A stretch of 64,000 nucleotides of DNA from Reticulitermes speratus. Its lineage: Eukaryota > Arthropoda > Insecta > Blattodea > Rhinotermitidae. The DNA lies in the NCBI GenBank assembly GCA_021186555.1, contig JAJKFL010000026.1, forward strand, positions 1,674,001-1,738,000, written 5' to 3'. Shown piece by piece: positions 47,453 through 63,368 of the stretch; within the stretch, counting starts at the first letter, position 1; every line of letters starts with the position of its first letter. The position numbers and the translations under genes were made by a program. The notes beneath the pieces are model-generated. The model saw nothing but the letters and a program-made list of their open reading frames with translations. It made no database searches and had not been told where the DNA came from.

Positions 47453-48984
47453 TAAGCAGAAGAATCTGTTTGAAACAGGGTATAAACTGAGTGAAAACCT
47501 ACAAGCCCTGTAATCATAACAAAATTCTACCACACAGCTAGGAACTCATACAATACATGATTACAAAATAATGATTATGCACTGTGATGAGACAAGAACA
47601 GACAAATACAAAACCCAAGTATAATGACAGCAATTAGAATGGCAAAGGGAGAGAAACTTAGCTGAGGACTGTGTGGAGAATGCATCGGGGTGCAAATACA
47701 CACAACAGCTTCATTACAACTTTTATTACAAAGAGAATCAATAAGAAGAAGCTCAAGCAGAGAGGAAAACTTCTGTTCAGTAAATTGATCCAAAAAACAT
47801 GGGAATTTGTTACTTATGTTCCAATTTTGGCAAGTGGCATACCTTTGCAATTACTAAACTGAATCTAAAGTACTTTTTCATACTCTCAACACAACGTTAC
47901 TTGTAAACAATCCTTTACGACACTAGCTACATCTTCCCACTCTTTATTAATCTCTCGCATACGTGCATACCACATATGACTCAAGGGTATTTAAACGCTC
48001 CTTTGCTGCCTACGCCCTGAAAACATGTAGGGAAAGTGTATAGCTGTCATCTCTTCCGTATTAGATGACATTTGTGGTCTGCTTCACACTCTGACCACTG
48101 TACCGCAGGAAAGAACCCTGGTAGTAACACTGAAGAGCCTTTATCAATCTGGTCTGGCAGCATAAGGAAGTTAGTTGTTTTCTACTGCACTGGAGTTCAT
48201 TTTGCTTCAAGTCTACTTCGTAAACCACCGCTTGGTGAAAGCGCGATTCACTTGTACGAGAGTAGTATTTCATATGGCTCAGTATAGATGTAGGCGTCGT
48301 GATACACACAAGTTTTCTACTGTGTAGTTAGCTTTAGTGAGAAAATACCAAACAAACTCAAAACAGTCGAGAGGAAAATGCAGTTCACACAGCAGACTTG
48401 TATTTCAGATGCTACAGCTCAATGTGTATGCGTCATGAATCTCAAATTTTCCTAATGTGTAGTTAGCTCCAGAGAAAATAAAACCAAACAAACTGGACTA
48501 GGGATAAGGGAGTCTTGTGCTTATTATCGCAGGCAGAATGTGTTCTATTTCGTTTCGAAGAAAAATTACGTCACCCTTCCTGACAGAAGACTTTAGTGTG
48601 CAAAAGTACTATAACTCTACCGTTATTATTCCAACAAAAACGCCAAACAAATCCTTTTATATTATTTCTAAGAGCTATTCGTCTGAAATTTAAAACATTG
48701 AATTACTTCTTGAATGCGAGAATTTCTGTTTGTTTTCTGAAATTTCATTTTAGGTTCAAACGAAGGTTTACTATATCTGTGACATTGGAGACTGTTTCGG
48801 GATATAGTTCCGTTTTGCTATAAGCGGTGTGGAATGCTCCTGCAATGAGTGACGCCTAAAAAAAAATTGCAATGTTTAGACCGCTACCAAAGGCGTGTGT
48901 TTCTAAAGACCGCTTTTCATTTGAATTACGGATGTGCATTCTTTAGATAAAGAAACTACGTTCTTTGAGAAGGAAAGACGAGAT

Positions 48985-49972
48985 GGCAGTAAGGATACAT
49001 GCTGACTTTATGAAGCGCTCTGCTAAAAGCCTGTTTCATAACAGAAATGTCTCAAACAGCCCCAAATATGACAACATAAACTGCAAATTCACAAGAATAT
49101 GGAACTTTATTGTGTGTATATAGGCAGTAAGAATACATGCTGACTTTATGAAGTGCTCCGCTAAGAGCCTGTTTCATAACAGAAATGTCTCGAACAGCCC
49201 CATATATGACAACATAAACTGCAAGTTCACAAGAATATGGAACTTTATTGTGTGTATACAGGCAGTAAGAATACATGCTGACTTTATAAAGTGCTCTGCT
49301 AAAAGACTGTTTCATAACAGAAATGTCTCGAACAGCCCCATATATGACGACATAAACTGCAAGTTCACAAGAATATGGAACTTTATTGTGTGTATTTAGG
49401 CAGTAAGGATACATGATGACTTTATAAACTGCTCTGCTAAAAGCCTGTTTCATAAGAAAATGTCTCGAACAGCCCCAAATATGACGACATACACTGCAAA
49501 TTCTCAAGAATATGGAACTTTATTAGGCAGTAAGGATACATGCTGACCATATAAAGCGCTCTGCTAAAAGCCTGTTTCATAAGAGAAATGTCTCGAACAG
49601 CCCCAAATATGACAACATAAACTGCAAATTCTCAAGAATATGGAACTTTATTAGGCAGTAAGGATACATGCTGACCTTATAAAGCGCTCTGCTAAAAGCC
49701 TGTTTCATAAGAGAAATGTCTCGAACAGCCCCAAATATGACAACATAAACTGCAAATTCTCAAGAATATGGAACTTTATTAGGCACTAAGGATACATGCT
49801 GACCTTATAAAGCGCTCTGCTAAAAGCCTGTTTCATAAGAGAAATGTATCTAACAGCCCCAAATATGACGACATACACTGCACATTCACAAGAATATGGA
49901 ACTTTATTGTGTGTATTTAGGCAGTAAGGAAACATACTGACTTTAAAAGTGCTCTGCTAAAAGCCCGTTTGA
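48985..49972. repeat. 128/138-bp minisatellite, copy 3 (8 units)
   Basis: Same unit order as in copy 2, with one extra 1-bp loss (AAGAAAATG for AAGAGAAATG, near 49456). The identical order of long and short units argues for a very recent duplication. Confidence 0.9.
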
Positions 49973-50707
49973 TTTTCTACAAAATGGAAGTAATTCCATC
50001 ATTTTATCTCTTCCAGATTGAATAATATTAAATTTATTTAACGAATGCGCAAAAATTTAAAGGGCCCAGACGGGGACCGCAGGGCTTGTGCCTTAAAGTT
50101 GGCCCCTTATCTCAATTTAAAGGGCGACTCTAGAAAATAAATCCGAAGCTAAAGGTTAAAGCCATCTTCAAGCTAACCACTACATAAATGTCAAGATTTA
50201 AAGGTATCCTTACATTATACATCAAATCTGTGTGGTAGTAAGATCTCACAACTTACAGAAGGTTTTTATTCCCAATTTTTAAAGTTTTAGAAGATTTTAA
50301 ACTTGACATAGTTTTAAATAAAAGTGATAAACAGATCAATCACAAAGCTAAATAACATAGATAAAAAAACGTTTTCTAAGATCTGAGATCATATTACTCC
50401 TATGATTTGATATACGATAAAAGGTGACACTTACATCTGTATGTTTTTTACTGTTAGCCTGAGCCAAAGCTTAAATGGAGTCAAAATAGTAAGATGACTG
50501 GAGAACGATGCAATGACGTGGTTTCAAATAAAGCTGTTCTGTCATACTCAAATAATATCTTACTACTGTCTCAGAGGCACTGAGAAAAATATCTAAAACT
50601 TCCATCACCAAAGCCCTTATCAAGCCACACACTCTGACTGGGTACTTCCGGCACCAACTGCGTCCTAACAGTGCCAGACTATAAGAAGTCTGCTGCATAT
50701 TACTCAC

Positions 50708-50872
50708 CTCTTCTTCAGCCTTTGTTGCTGGTAATGTTACTGCCAAAGGATCCTCCTCCTCCGTCACATATGAGCCCTCCTCAACTTTTATATCCTTATT
50801 TCCATCATCACAAGCTGTCACACACATCTCAGTGCACAAATGTGGAACAGCTTCCAACACATCTGTGCAGTT
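50708..50872 (-). CDS. Acidic exon of the zinc-finger gene, copy 3
   Basis: Same splice sites, phase and translation as 36397-36561. It precedes the frameshifted finger exon of this copy. The adjoining stretches 49973-50707 and 50873-52026 hold nothing recognisable. Confidence 0.6.
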
Positions 50873-52167
50873 CTGTAAATCACAGTACACTTATCACTCA
50901 TAAGTATAATCTCTCAATACATTAACTACAATACTCTTTCATTACTACCAATTTGTCATAAATAAACATCTCTTGCCAGAAAAAATTGTGGATGGCAAGA
51001 CAGGTCTGGGTTCCTGCTTATCTAATGTTCACAGTTAAATTACATGCTTTCTTGTTTGCTGGTTGAACTGGGCAACTGCATTTACAGAAGGTCATGGCAA
51101 AGTACAGACATCTATAGCATTTCATGATCGAATGACAGTATTGAAAGAGATCACTATAGACCCCTGTAGAGGTACTATGAAAACACACGACCCTGAGGGA
51201 GCAACTGCTCTCAATCAGTACTACCAAACACTGCACACAGTACTGCAGCATTGCACACCCCTCCAACCATGTGGCTTTCTGGAAGAAAATCATGCTAAGC
51301 CCTGTTCATGTTGAAATAATCAGATTCATTAATTTCACAATAATCTTACTCACACTTACCCTGAAAAATCCAAACTACTTTTACTGTTGCCAGATAACAT
51401 GTCAGCTACACCAGACGATAATCTGTTTTCTTTATAGCTACCAGTGCCAACAGTTTTGTGTCCACAAGATGTGACCTCAATTCAAATTAAAGTTTCATCA
51501 TCTGTAACACTTTTGGCTTGATAAGGAGATCATAAACAATGACACAACAATGGCTGTTCCTCATAGCATCCTATCTTTCACTTATTTTCATAATGCACTA
51601 CAACAACAAGGACTACAACATATAGTTCCTCCAGAAAATGTCTCTGTAATAAAACATTCATCGACAGGCCTAGTTCAATTCTGTGATTTTGGATTGAGTA
51701 GGAAAGGAAGGCAAAAGGCCAAAGGGCTGGCCTCACAGCATGATACATCGTTATAAAAGTCCCCTGCCTACAAAATTGGACACTTATATGCTGCAGCCAT
51801 TACAAACAGTTGCTTAAACAATTTGGGAAACTTGACTTCATAGCTATGAGTGTCCACATTTCGTCAGTTGAAGTGTTTAAATATCCACCCACTTTAAAAT
51901 TACATGTTGTTGCTATGGAAAACCATCTGGTGAGGAATGTGAAAGCCTCAAATGAGGGATTCGAATAAGGAAGAAATTCCACGTGTCAAAATTACCATTC
52001 CTAAAATATTTCCAAAACCTGGGCTGTTAAGGGCCCCACAGACTTAGCGTCCGTTTTGCCCGCGCAGTTCTAAGATGTCAGGTAAGCCGGAACGCTGAAG
52101 AGGGCACAAACACTCCGTTTTGTTCTCAGTCTTGCGCTCAGTTTTCGCGGATCGTGCACGGAGCAAC

Positions 52168-53462
52168 ATGTTGGAGGAACTTTTAATTTACACCGCTCTA
52201 GCGTTAGCTTTGAGATCAAAAACTAAAAAGAAAAAGACTAGGTCAAAGTGGGCAAAGGCTTGCTTACTTAAACGAAATAACCTCTCGCATATAAATTTAC
52301 TGAAAGATTTTACTCTAGAACTGGGTGATTGGTACAATTATTTAAGGATGGACAATGAGACTTATTTACACCTTCTTCATTTGGTAGCGCCACATATCAG
52401 AAAGAATGATAGTGCAATGAGACGCGCAATCACACCACATGAACGACTCAGCGTAACACTTCGTTTCCTAGCAACCGGAAGAAGTTATAAAGATTTGAAA
52501 TTTTCCGCTGCAATTTCAGCCCAATCTTTGGGAGAGATTTTTCCTGAGACCTGCGCTGCAATATACAAGGTGCTGAAGAAGAAATATCTCAAAGTAAGTG
52601 AAATTTATTTATATTTGTAATTTGTACAAGGCAATTATATTTAGTTGTATAATTAATAATAATAATAATAATAATAATGCTTATTTTGTTTCAGTTTCAT
52701 ACAACAGAAGATGAGTGGATATGTACTGGACAGCAGTTTGAAAGAAAATGGAATTTCCCAAATTGTTTGGGTGCGGTTGATGGAAAACATGTGAAAATAA
52801 CTCCACCACAAGGAAGTGGGTCATACTTTTGGAATTACAAAAGTTTCAACAGTTTAGTTTTAATTGCAATTGCGAATGCTAATTACGAGTTCATATATTG
52901 TGATATTGGAACAAATGGCCGAGTTTCGGATGGAGGGGTAATTGAGAACACGACATTTTATAATAAACTACTGAATGGAAATCTTAATCTCCCCTCGCCT
53001 AAGAAACGTAAAGGTGCTACAAATGAACTGCCATACGTGTTTGTTGGGGATGAGGCATTTGCGTTAGATAAAGATTTCTTAAAACCTTTCAGTCAAAGAG
53101 AACTTACTAATGAACGAAAAATTTATAATTACCGTTTGTCACGAGCACGGAGGGTTATAGAAAATGTATTTGGAATAATGGCTTCAAGATTCCGCATTTT
53201 TCACACTGCAATGAATTTCAGATTGGATCGAATAGAGATAGTTGTCTTGGCTTGTTGTGCTTTACACAATTTTTTACGTCATTCATGCAATTCCTACGCG
53301 GCGGACATAGTGGATGAAATGGAAGAGAACTTAAACCATTTGACACCGTTACAATGTGGACACAATAGGCATTATGGTGAAGATGGCAAAGTTGTGAGGA
53401 ACAAGTTTTTGAGTTACTTTAATGAAGAAGGTCAAGTGCCATGGCAAAACACAATATGCTGA
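52168..53462 (+). CDS. HARBI1-like Harbinger transposase, intact frame, copy 3
   Basis: Exons 52168-52593 and 52695-53462. The predicted protein from MLEELL appears identical to that of copy 2. The only change seen is Gln to Arg in the optional upstream extension (ADRARSN). The DDE residues are all present. As in copy 2, the element lacks its right terminus and partner gene. Confidence 0.9.
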
Positions 53463-53540
53463 TCAGCTGATTCCCAACCGTTGTAGTGAACACACTATTT
53501 CTCAAATAAGATTAAACAATCACGTACCCAGTGACAGTTA

Positions 53541-53841
53541 TCACTCTTGAAAATTAGCAAAGAGTTGTCCCACAGAGTTGTTTGGATTGGAAATGTCAGA
53601 CGGTGGCTCTGCATACATGTATTCGTGTGGTGTGCTTGTTGATTGTGGGTAGTGAGGATCAGTCACAACACGTGATGTTCTATTTAATGTGCCCATCTGT
53701 GCTTGTTGATTGTGGGTAGTGAGGATCAGTCACAACACGTGATGTTCTATTTAATGTGCCCATCTGTGCTTCGAAAATTACTTCGTTAATACTCTTCTGC
53801 AAAACATAGCCATTACGTTGGGAAGGTTTCCAGCTCTTGTG
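53541..53841 (-). pseudogene. MADF partner gene, 3' remnant, copy 3
   Basis: As in copy 2, but the two tandem copies of the 68-bp block (near 53637 and 53705) are both intact, so copy 3 shows the duplication in its original state. Confidence 0.85.
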
Positions 53842-53966
53842 AGCCGGTCACTCACTACAGAATGCACACTTACCGACCAGGAAACCTTCGGGATGAAATC
53901 CCAAAAAGGAGGAGGCTTTGGCCCACCCCGGGCTGTAACGCTATGGAATAATAATAATAATAATAT
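53842..53966 (+). mobile_element. LINE tail remnant at the deletion junction, copy 3
   Basis: Same junction fragment as 39531-39650, with a slightly longer (TAA)n tail. Confidence 0.85.
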
Positions 53967-54680
53967 TATAGCATTCTCTGTTTCTATACCTACGTTAAGT
54001 AGATTAGATGTAAATGGTTTTTCAATACTATATTGAAATCCTAGGTACAAAATGTTAATTTCTTCCTTAGTAAAAACTAGTTGCGATAAATTATTTACTC
54101 TTGCAGAAAATTTATTTTCTTGTTGTTTCTTTCCAGTATTTCTGTTGTATGGTTGTTTCTTGTTTTGTAGAGCATCTAATTTCTTGTTGAGGTTGTCGTA
54201 CTGTTTTTCGTTATCTTTCTGCAGTTTTTCATCAATATTTGCTTGTATATACAGCCAGCTTTTTTGCCAGTGTTCTGCACAGCTTTAATAGAGATGATAT
54301 AGTTCTTTGTCCAATTTCTGTTTTTTTAATATATAGTTATTTCAGTTCTTGATTTATTCTACATTTGATGGCTGTTTTCAATGTGTTCTGGCTTTGTCAG
54401 TTGTGTCCATTCACTTTTATTGTGATGTATTTTGGTGTTAGTTTTAGTTGGCGACATAACTTATTGTACCAAATAGCTGCACTAGTTCTATGTAATTTTT
54501 GTTTGATGTTGTTATATTGATATACTTCTTTTGCCTGTCTGGCTAAGGTAAACTTTACGTTACTTGTTCCGTAACGTAATGTAATACCAGTAACAGCCGA
54601 CAAAGGTAGAATGATTGTTGCAATAGATGTATGGAACAAGTAACGTAAAATTGACATTTTCGTCACGGAACTTTTTTTCA
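53967..54680 (-). pseudogene. Penelope-like element, N-terminal part, copy 3
   Basis: The clearest reading of this region: on the minus strand, 54681-54397 gives VKFTLARQAKEVYQYNNIKQ, then KLHRTSAAIWYNKLCRQLK and LTPKYITIKVNGHN in one frame. This identifies the region as the N-terminus of a Penelope-like protein. Coding then continues in another frame toward LGFQYSIEKPFTSNLLNV at about 54030-53970. Confidence 0.6.
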
Positions 54681-54925
54681 TTCATAACCTAGATGTGGCT
54701 TTGCATGCAGGAATGAATCTGTATCAGTTACAAGATGATATACTTTGGCAAAGATTCTGCCTGTTGTAGATATAACGTTTAGATGTTTTGTTTTTTCTCT
54801 CCTCAAAGTTCAAAATTCTTAAAAACATTTTCTGGTTATGGTGATTGGATGCATTTTTGGGTACAGCCTTCTTATCTCAAACACCTCGCCTTGTTACATG
54901 CATCAACCTAGAACTGACTTGTTAA

Positions 54926-56203
54926 CAGTGGCGGACTGGCCAGGGTGTCAGCTTGCCCGATGGCAAGTGGTCCCACTTAAACATTAGACAATATGTTAAA
55001 AATGTTAATGATCTTTTAGTAGCTTGAAAATATAATAGACGTTCCAATATTATTGCTGTATGCGACTAAAATTTACGTTGTATTGCTATTTTAATAAAAA
55101 AAATTGTAATAAAATATTTTTTCGAGGATACTTCATATTTAGGAATATAATAAATAACTCTGAAAAAATAATTCTGATTCGGGTTATTTGAGGCAGACGC
55201 ATATGTTATATAGGCTCGGCTCTTTACTATTGCGACTGCGCAATGAAGCTTAGCTGGAAATCCCAGCCCGGGATCGTGACGTGCAGCCGGAGTCAACTTT
55301 GTATCGAGCTATTGCATACATTGCAAATACAGCAAATATTTGAGTATGCTTCATCAGCTCTTCACCTCGTGCTTGCTTTGTTTGATAAAAGGTATGTATT
55401 TAATTAATATTTTTATATACTGTGGCCCTATGCCCTTTAATTTAAATATAATGTATTTTCTTTCATTGTATAAAATTAGTATAAAAAGTACTAGGTAGTA
55501 AACATATTTAAGCTGCAGTCTCAAATAGTAATATATATGCATAATGCAAGTTCAATAAATAATGATACCTTTTATTTACTCTACAGTTAAAATTACTGTG
55601 ATTGTTAAAATTGTTGTTAATAACAGATGCATCTATAAAACATATTTCCATTGATGTGTTCTTGCGGCGAGGTACATTATGTATTTCCAGCAGAAATACA
55701 TAATGGACCTCGCTACCTTACTGCAGAAATTTTCTACAATACGCTACAACAGTTTACAAACAAAATGAAGAATACAGCAACACAATAATAATAACAACTT
55801 ATTATTATCAAATGCAAACGTACAAATAGCCAACTTATGGCAAATGTTGGATTCAACATTTCATTGTAGATGTTCATTTTTCCTAACGTGGAGTATTTTT
55901 AATTAAGTTTTTATTTCAGGAATATTATCCCTACCAGCATGGAAAAGAAAAAGCATAAATCTGGATCACTGAAACGCAAAGAGCGACAAGAAGCAGAAAG
56001 GCAGGAATTAGCCAAGCGATGCAGGTCTATTACAGATTTTATAATACCACAACCACCAACCACATCAATGTACAGTTCCGCAACAAATAATCGAGAAGCA
56101 AGAAACAATACTCATGGTGAACATCCATTTCAGCCACTTGATGATCTGCCATTTGATGCTCGTTTGTATGAGAGGAAAATTATGAATGACTCACTCCCAT
56201 ACA
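54926..56203 (+). mobile_element. TTF/ZMYM1-type hAT element, 5' part, copy 3
   Basis: Same as copy 2, with the coding exon from 55939. A 1-bp loss at the Penelope-like junction (ACAAACTAAC for ACAAACCTAAC) fuses the two frames into one 124-codon open frame by chance. Confidence 0.6.
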
Positions 56204-56903
56204 AACTAACAATAGACATATATAGAAAACCTACCACATCCGATATAACTACACACTACAACTCCAACCACCCTACACAACACAAAATGGCTGCAATACA
56301 GGTTCCTTTTTAACAGGTTATACCAACTTCCCTTATCACAGGAACAGCAACAACGCGAAATGAAAATCATACACCAAATCGCCAAAAACAATGGATACCC
56401 CAACAATATCATTGAAAAACTAATCAAGCCAATCAAAAACAAGATAGAAAACAAATCACATAATTCCTCACAAACCATACAAACCAAAAAATGGGCATTA
56501 TTCGAGTACCACAACCCCATAATACGGAAAATTACAAATATATTCAAGAATACTGACATACAAATTGCATACCAAGTTAAAAACACAAACGCAACACATA
56601 CTGAAAGAATATGACCCAAACTGGACACATATGAAAATAGCCATATATAGTCTAAAATGTAACACATGTAACATGCAGTATGTTGGCCAGACTGGCCGTA
56701 ATCTCAAAACTCGGTATACAGAACATTGCAGACACATAAAATCTAGCGACCCAAAATCAGCCTTTGCTATGCATATTCTAAATAATAAATATGAATATGG
56801 CCCAATAAATACTACTATGACGCTGGTAAAAACTTGTAAAAAAGGCTGGTATTTTAGAAAATTTGTACATACAGCAGTTTCACCAAAGTGGAATCCTAAT
56901 TAA
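56204..56903 (+). pseudogene. Penelope-like GIY-YIG C-terminus, copy 3 (three frames)
   Basis: Same sequence as copy 2, broken further by 1-bp insertions near 56295 and 56588, so the GIY-YIG domain (565 to 903 within 56 kb) is in a different frame from the thumb region. All three changes relative to copy 2 in this stretch are single-base indels. Confidence 0.8.
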
Positions 56904-57420
56904 AGAACAGCAACCGGGAGAACAAAATCTCTTATTCAAACTCATTAAGCCAACTACATCACTTACGCATGCGCAAAACCCTACACCAACAGACACGACA
57001 TAAGCACACGGAAAATCAATACTAGACACCACACAGCTACCGCACGATACGGACACAACACGACGCACGCAGCATATACAGGTATTTCGACGTAGATAAT
57101 CTCACGTCTTCACATCAAATACTCTTGGAATATAACTCTGTCTTTCAAGTTTCTAATTGTAATTAATATTTCTACAGATGTTCACTATTCATCAAATTAG
57201 AAGATACACCAAAGAACCGCAAGACCAATCTGCCACTAATTTCATATAGATCTCAAGTTATGTATCTACTTCTAACAATTTTAACATCATTTTAATAATA
57301 TTACGGTATTACACAATACTATATGAAGATTAACATTAACAGACTGTCATTTTATGTATCACCCATTATATACACGGATGTAATAACGTATTTATGATTG
57401 TATGGTCTACGCTGTAAACT

Positions 57421-57474
57421 CTACAATCCCCTGAAGATGGCGTTTTGAAACGCCAAAATACATATAGGGGTAAA
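57421..57474 (+). other. Hairpin with hammerhead-like first box, copy 3
   Basis: Identical in layout to 43105-43156. Confidence 0.3.
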
Positions 57475-59392
57475 ATAATTTTAATTTTATAAGTTAATGT
57501 GATAAAGTTGGTGTGGAAATAAACAATTTCAATTGTGACAAGATGCACGGTATATACAATGTAAAAATTTATTTTAAAACATTTTATAAAAAAGCCATAG
57601 GGACCAAAACATGTAGCTTACCTACAGCAGTATAAGATATACAGTTGTATTAGACGGTAATTTGACTGTTCATTTGTTGGTCAAGAGATGTTATCAGAAA
57701 TATTTTACTGTCCTTTGTTCTTCTTCACTACATAATGAAGATAACAGATGTGAAATGTACACCCCCTCCTACTTCTCAGTGTTCCAGAAAATAGCAGTTG
57801 CAGGGCAAATGAAACAAAAAATAAATTGGAATAAACAATTACACATGAAATTAACTGATTCCAAATATAACATCCGTCTTAGTGATGAATCTATACACTA
57901 ATACATGTAGCAGTTCTGCTGTGATTTAGACATGGTTGTTGCTGAAAACCCGGGGTACCTTATGCACACTGACCTCTGACGATACAGAGATATTATGAAT
58001 GTAAGTGGGGCAGTCTATAGAAATGCCAAATGAGGACAAAATAAATCCAATGTAATCAACTAACTGATACACAACAAAACTGTGCCTGTAACCTACACAG
58101 AAGAGCATATAATCCCATTAAACTGACACATCATAACCTAATAAGATAGATTGTGAATTTTCGAAATCACACAACTAATTCTATCGCCCATAAAATACGC
58201 ACCCAATTTTCAGTGTTTCTTTTTCTTAGTCATACATTATCAGTTGTGCCATATTGATTGCAAAGCCTGTCTTTAATGTGGAGTGGGGTGGGGAGTTTGA
58301 GGGGCTGCCACTGAAATATAACATACTGGGGACACCACCAAGAATACATGAATTAAACATACAAATAAAATGATCACAACAAAAATCACTCACACTGAAA
58401 GTATTTGCTCTACTTTCAAAATACACTGACCGATGAAGTTCTGTATAATTTACGAGCATTTAAAGGCCATATAATTTACAAAATTACAAACATTACAAGT
58501 AAAAGTGAACATATATAAATGAAGGGGATATATAATACACACATACAGACATTACATACATACATAATACATGGACTCTAGAGATCATGTTTTTTAAATG
58601 ACAGTAGGATGTGGAATAAGTCATAAACATACAAAATATGTAAAGTATCCAATATATACACAAGTATAACAGCAAAAATACTATAAAAATTTTACATACA
58701 ATATTACGCATCATCTGTACACATAAAAAATTCATCTACAGAGTAAAGGGAACATGTTTTATGCATCCTCTTAATGCCACTGTAAATTATGTTACCTTCC
58801 TGCAACAGGAGTTACAGTTACCGTTGCAATTCTACTGCTTACTGCCATTCCTGACTGCACTGTTTTTGCTTCCTTACTGACACCACACATATACCAAGTG
58901 CTGTCATGTGAGTACAGTGTGTCATGTAGATGTGAAAGGCAGATAGTGAAAAATTGTGCAAGTAGTTTATATGTGGCCTACAACAAAATGTTGCTGCAGG
59001 GGACAACCAACAGAATCGCGATACCAACATTACACACAAGATCTTCACTCTTGTGGGTTGTTGAACTCAAATGTAGGCTGGCTGGTTGGTTGGTTAGCAC
59101 TATTTTAGGACAGTATCAGTCCTGTCTTCAAGAGTCATGATGTCAAAGAATTCCTCTTGGATATGTCAACTCAACAGAAGTCTCCATTTAAAATATACAG
59201 AAGTTGATACTCATTCACCATTAGATGGACAAATATCAGACACACGGCAGCAATTTGGATACCCTGCAAGTTTGTTAAGGATGAATGACTCTTTAGCATA
59301 ATCAGATTACTAACAGCAACTGCCTTGCAACTTATATAAATACAGTATGTTGGCTCTCCACAACATACCACCTCATGTCTTCTATAAAAATA

Positions 59393-60730
<1,338 letters not shown>

Positions 60731-60764
60731 CTGGAAAAGGAAAAGTTGACTGAGAAATATTATA

Positions 60765-61834
60765 CCGTATGTACACAATTGCAAAACTTGGGTTTTTCCT
60801 TAAAGTTACACCTTAAATATGTGAAGTCGTCTTAAATTTGTATAAAAGCACCAAACCAGACCACATTGTACCAGACCGCACCAAACCGTATCGTTCTGAA
60901 TTGGACCAAGCAGAGCCAAACCAAGGCCAGCATAACCAAATTGTCATATGTAGACAAAAAAGAGAAGAGGGCACAACTCAAATTAACTGGCACAATGTCC
61001 TTTTTATTTGTCACTGTTCATCGTCTAATTTTTTAAAGAAGCGCAACGTTTCAGAAGACGGCTCTGTTTCCGTCTCCAGGCAAAGAAGAACCTTACCTAG
61101 TGGGTCAATTAGATCAAGTTATTTCCAATCACTGGGAAGCACAGAAACAGGAAAATTGTTAATGTATGCACCTGAGAACAGATATAGTCCAAGGGTAATA
61201 ACAGCAAAATGGCTATTGAAAAATTAAAAATTGACTGCACGACTCAAAAATAAAACCTGGGACAATCCAGTAATTGAAAACCAAAAAGAGAGCCATGAAC
61301 TCAGGCCGACACACCCCTCTCACACACACACACACGCACACCCACATGCACACATGCGTGTGCACACACAATCACACACACACACAAATTCAGAACACAT
61401 GTATTTAAAATTCTTAACACCATCTGTGGTGAAAATTTTGAATCTTCATGGGTTCAAGTAAGTTTATAAGCCAGGAAATATAAATTTATTACTTAGTCAG
61501 TGTGGATCATAGTGGCATGGCAGCACATTTCACCAGAACTGTTTGTGAAGGGTTTTAAGCAGTGCAGTATATCCAATGCAATGGATGAGACTAACGATAT
61601 GTTGTGGAATGGCAGTGAAGAGGATGGGAACGTTAGGAGTGAGTGAGAGGAAGACGAAGGCACTGACTGTGAAGATGGAGACAGTGACACTGACTGGTAA
61701 AGGTACATAGAATCTGACATGCTTTGTGTACTAAGTATATGAAATTAACATTAAAATACTTTTTTCTTAGCAGACGTTTTATTCTTTAGAGAGTCGTCTT
61801 AGATTAGTGTCGTCTTGCATTCAGGTAAATATGG
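60765..61834 (+). mobile_element. Tigger/pogo-type transposon, degenerate, copy 4
   Basis: Same TA-flanked element as in the other copies. The transposase remnant lies at about 61500-61700 and has the same in-frame TGA. Confidence 0.7.
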
Positions 61835-63368
61835 TAAGCAGAAGAATCAGTTTGAAACACGGTATAAACAGGGTGAAAACCCACAAGCCATGTAATCATA
61901 ATGAAATTCTACCACACAGCTAGGAACTGATACAGACTGTTGAAAATAATGATTATGCACTGTGATGAGACAAGAACAGACAAATACAAAACCCAAGTAT
62001 AATGACAGCAATTAGAATGGCAAAGGGAGAGAAACTTAGCTGAGGACTGTGTGGAGAATGCATCGGGGTGCAAATACACACAACAGCTTCATTACAACTT
62101 TTATTACAAAGAGAATGAATAAGAAGAAGCTCAAGCAGAGAGGAAAACTTCTGTTTAGTAAATTGATCCAAAAATCATGGGAATTTGTTACTTATGTTCC
62201 AATTTTGGCAAGTGGCATACCTTTGCAATTACGAAACTGAATCAAAAGTACTTTTTCATACTCTCAACACAACGTTACTTGTAAACAATCCTTTACAACA
62301 CTCGCTACATCTTCCCACTCTTTATTAATATCTCGCATACGTGCATACCACATATGACCCAAGGGTATTTAAACGCTCCGCGCGCCTTTGCTGCCTACGC
62401 CCTGAAAACATGTAGGGAAAGTGTACAGCTGTCATCTCTTCCGCATTGGATGACATTGTTGGTCTGCTTCACACTCTGACCACTGTACCGCAGGAAAGAA
62501 CCCTGGTAGTAACACTGAAGAGCCTTTATCAATCTGGTCTGGCAGCATAAGGAAGTTAGTTGTTTTCTACTGCACTGGAGTTCATTTTCCTTCAAGTCTA
62601 CTTCGTAAACCACCGCCTGGTTAAAGCGCGATTCACTTGTACGAGAGTAGTATTTCATATGGCTCAGCTAGATGTAGGCGTCGTGATTCACACAAGTTTT
62701 CTACTGTGTAGTTAGCTTTAGTGAGAAAATACCAAACAAACTCGAAACCGTCGAGAGGAAAAAGCGGTTCACACAGCAGACTTGTATTTCAGATGCTACA
62801 GCTCAATGTGTATGCGTCATGAATCTCAAATTTTCCTAATGTGTAGTTAGCTCCAGAGAAAATAAAACCAAACAAACTGGACTAGGGATAAGGGAGTCTT
62901 GTGCTTATTATCGCAGGCAGAATGTGTTCTATTTCGTTTCGAAGAAAAATTACGTCACCCTTCCTGACAAAAGACTTTCGTGTGCAAAAATGTACTATAA
63001 CTCTACCATTATTATTCTAAAAAAAACGTCAAACAAATCCTTTTATATTATTTCTAAGCGCTATTCGTCTGAAATTTAAAACACTGAATTACTTCTTGAA
63101 TGCGAGAATTTCTCTTTGTTTTCTGAAATTTCATTTTAGGTTCAAACACAGGTTTACTATATCTGTGACATTGGAGACTGTTTCGGGATATAGTTCCGTT
63201 TTGCTATAAGCGGTGTGGAATGCTCCTGCAATGAGTGACGCCAAAAAACCTTGCAATGTTTAGACCGCTACCAAAGGCGCGTGTTTCTAAAGACCGTTTT
63301 TCATTTGAATTACGGATGTGCATTCTTTAGATAAAGAAACTACGTTCTTTGAGAAGGAGAGACGAGAT

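Larger units (their letters stand above)
52030..53841 (+). mobile_element. Harbinger element, right-truncated, copy 3
   Basis: Same left terminus (with the 8-bp loss) and same right breakpoint (CTCTTGTG then AGCCGG) as copy 2. Confidence 0.9.
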
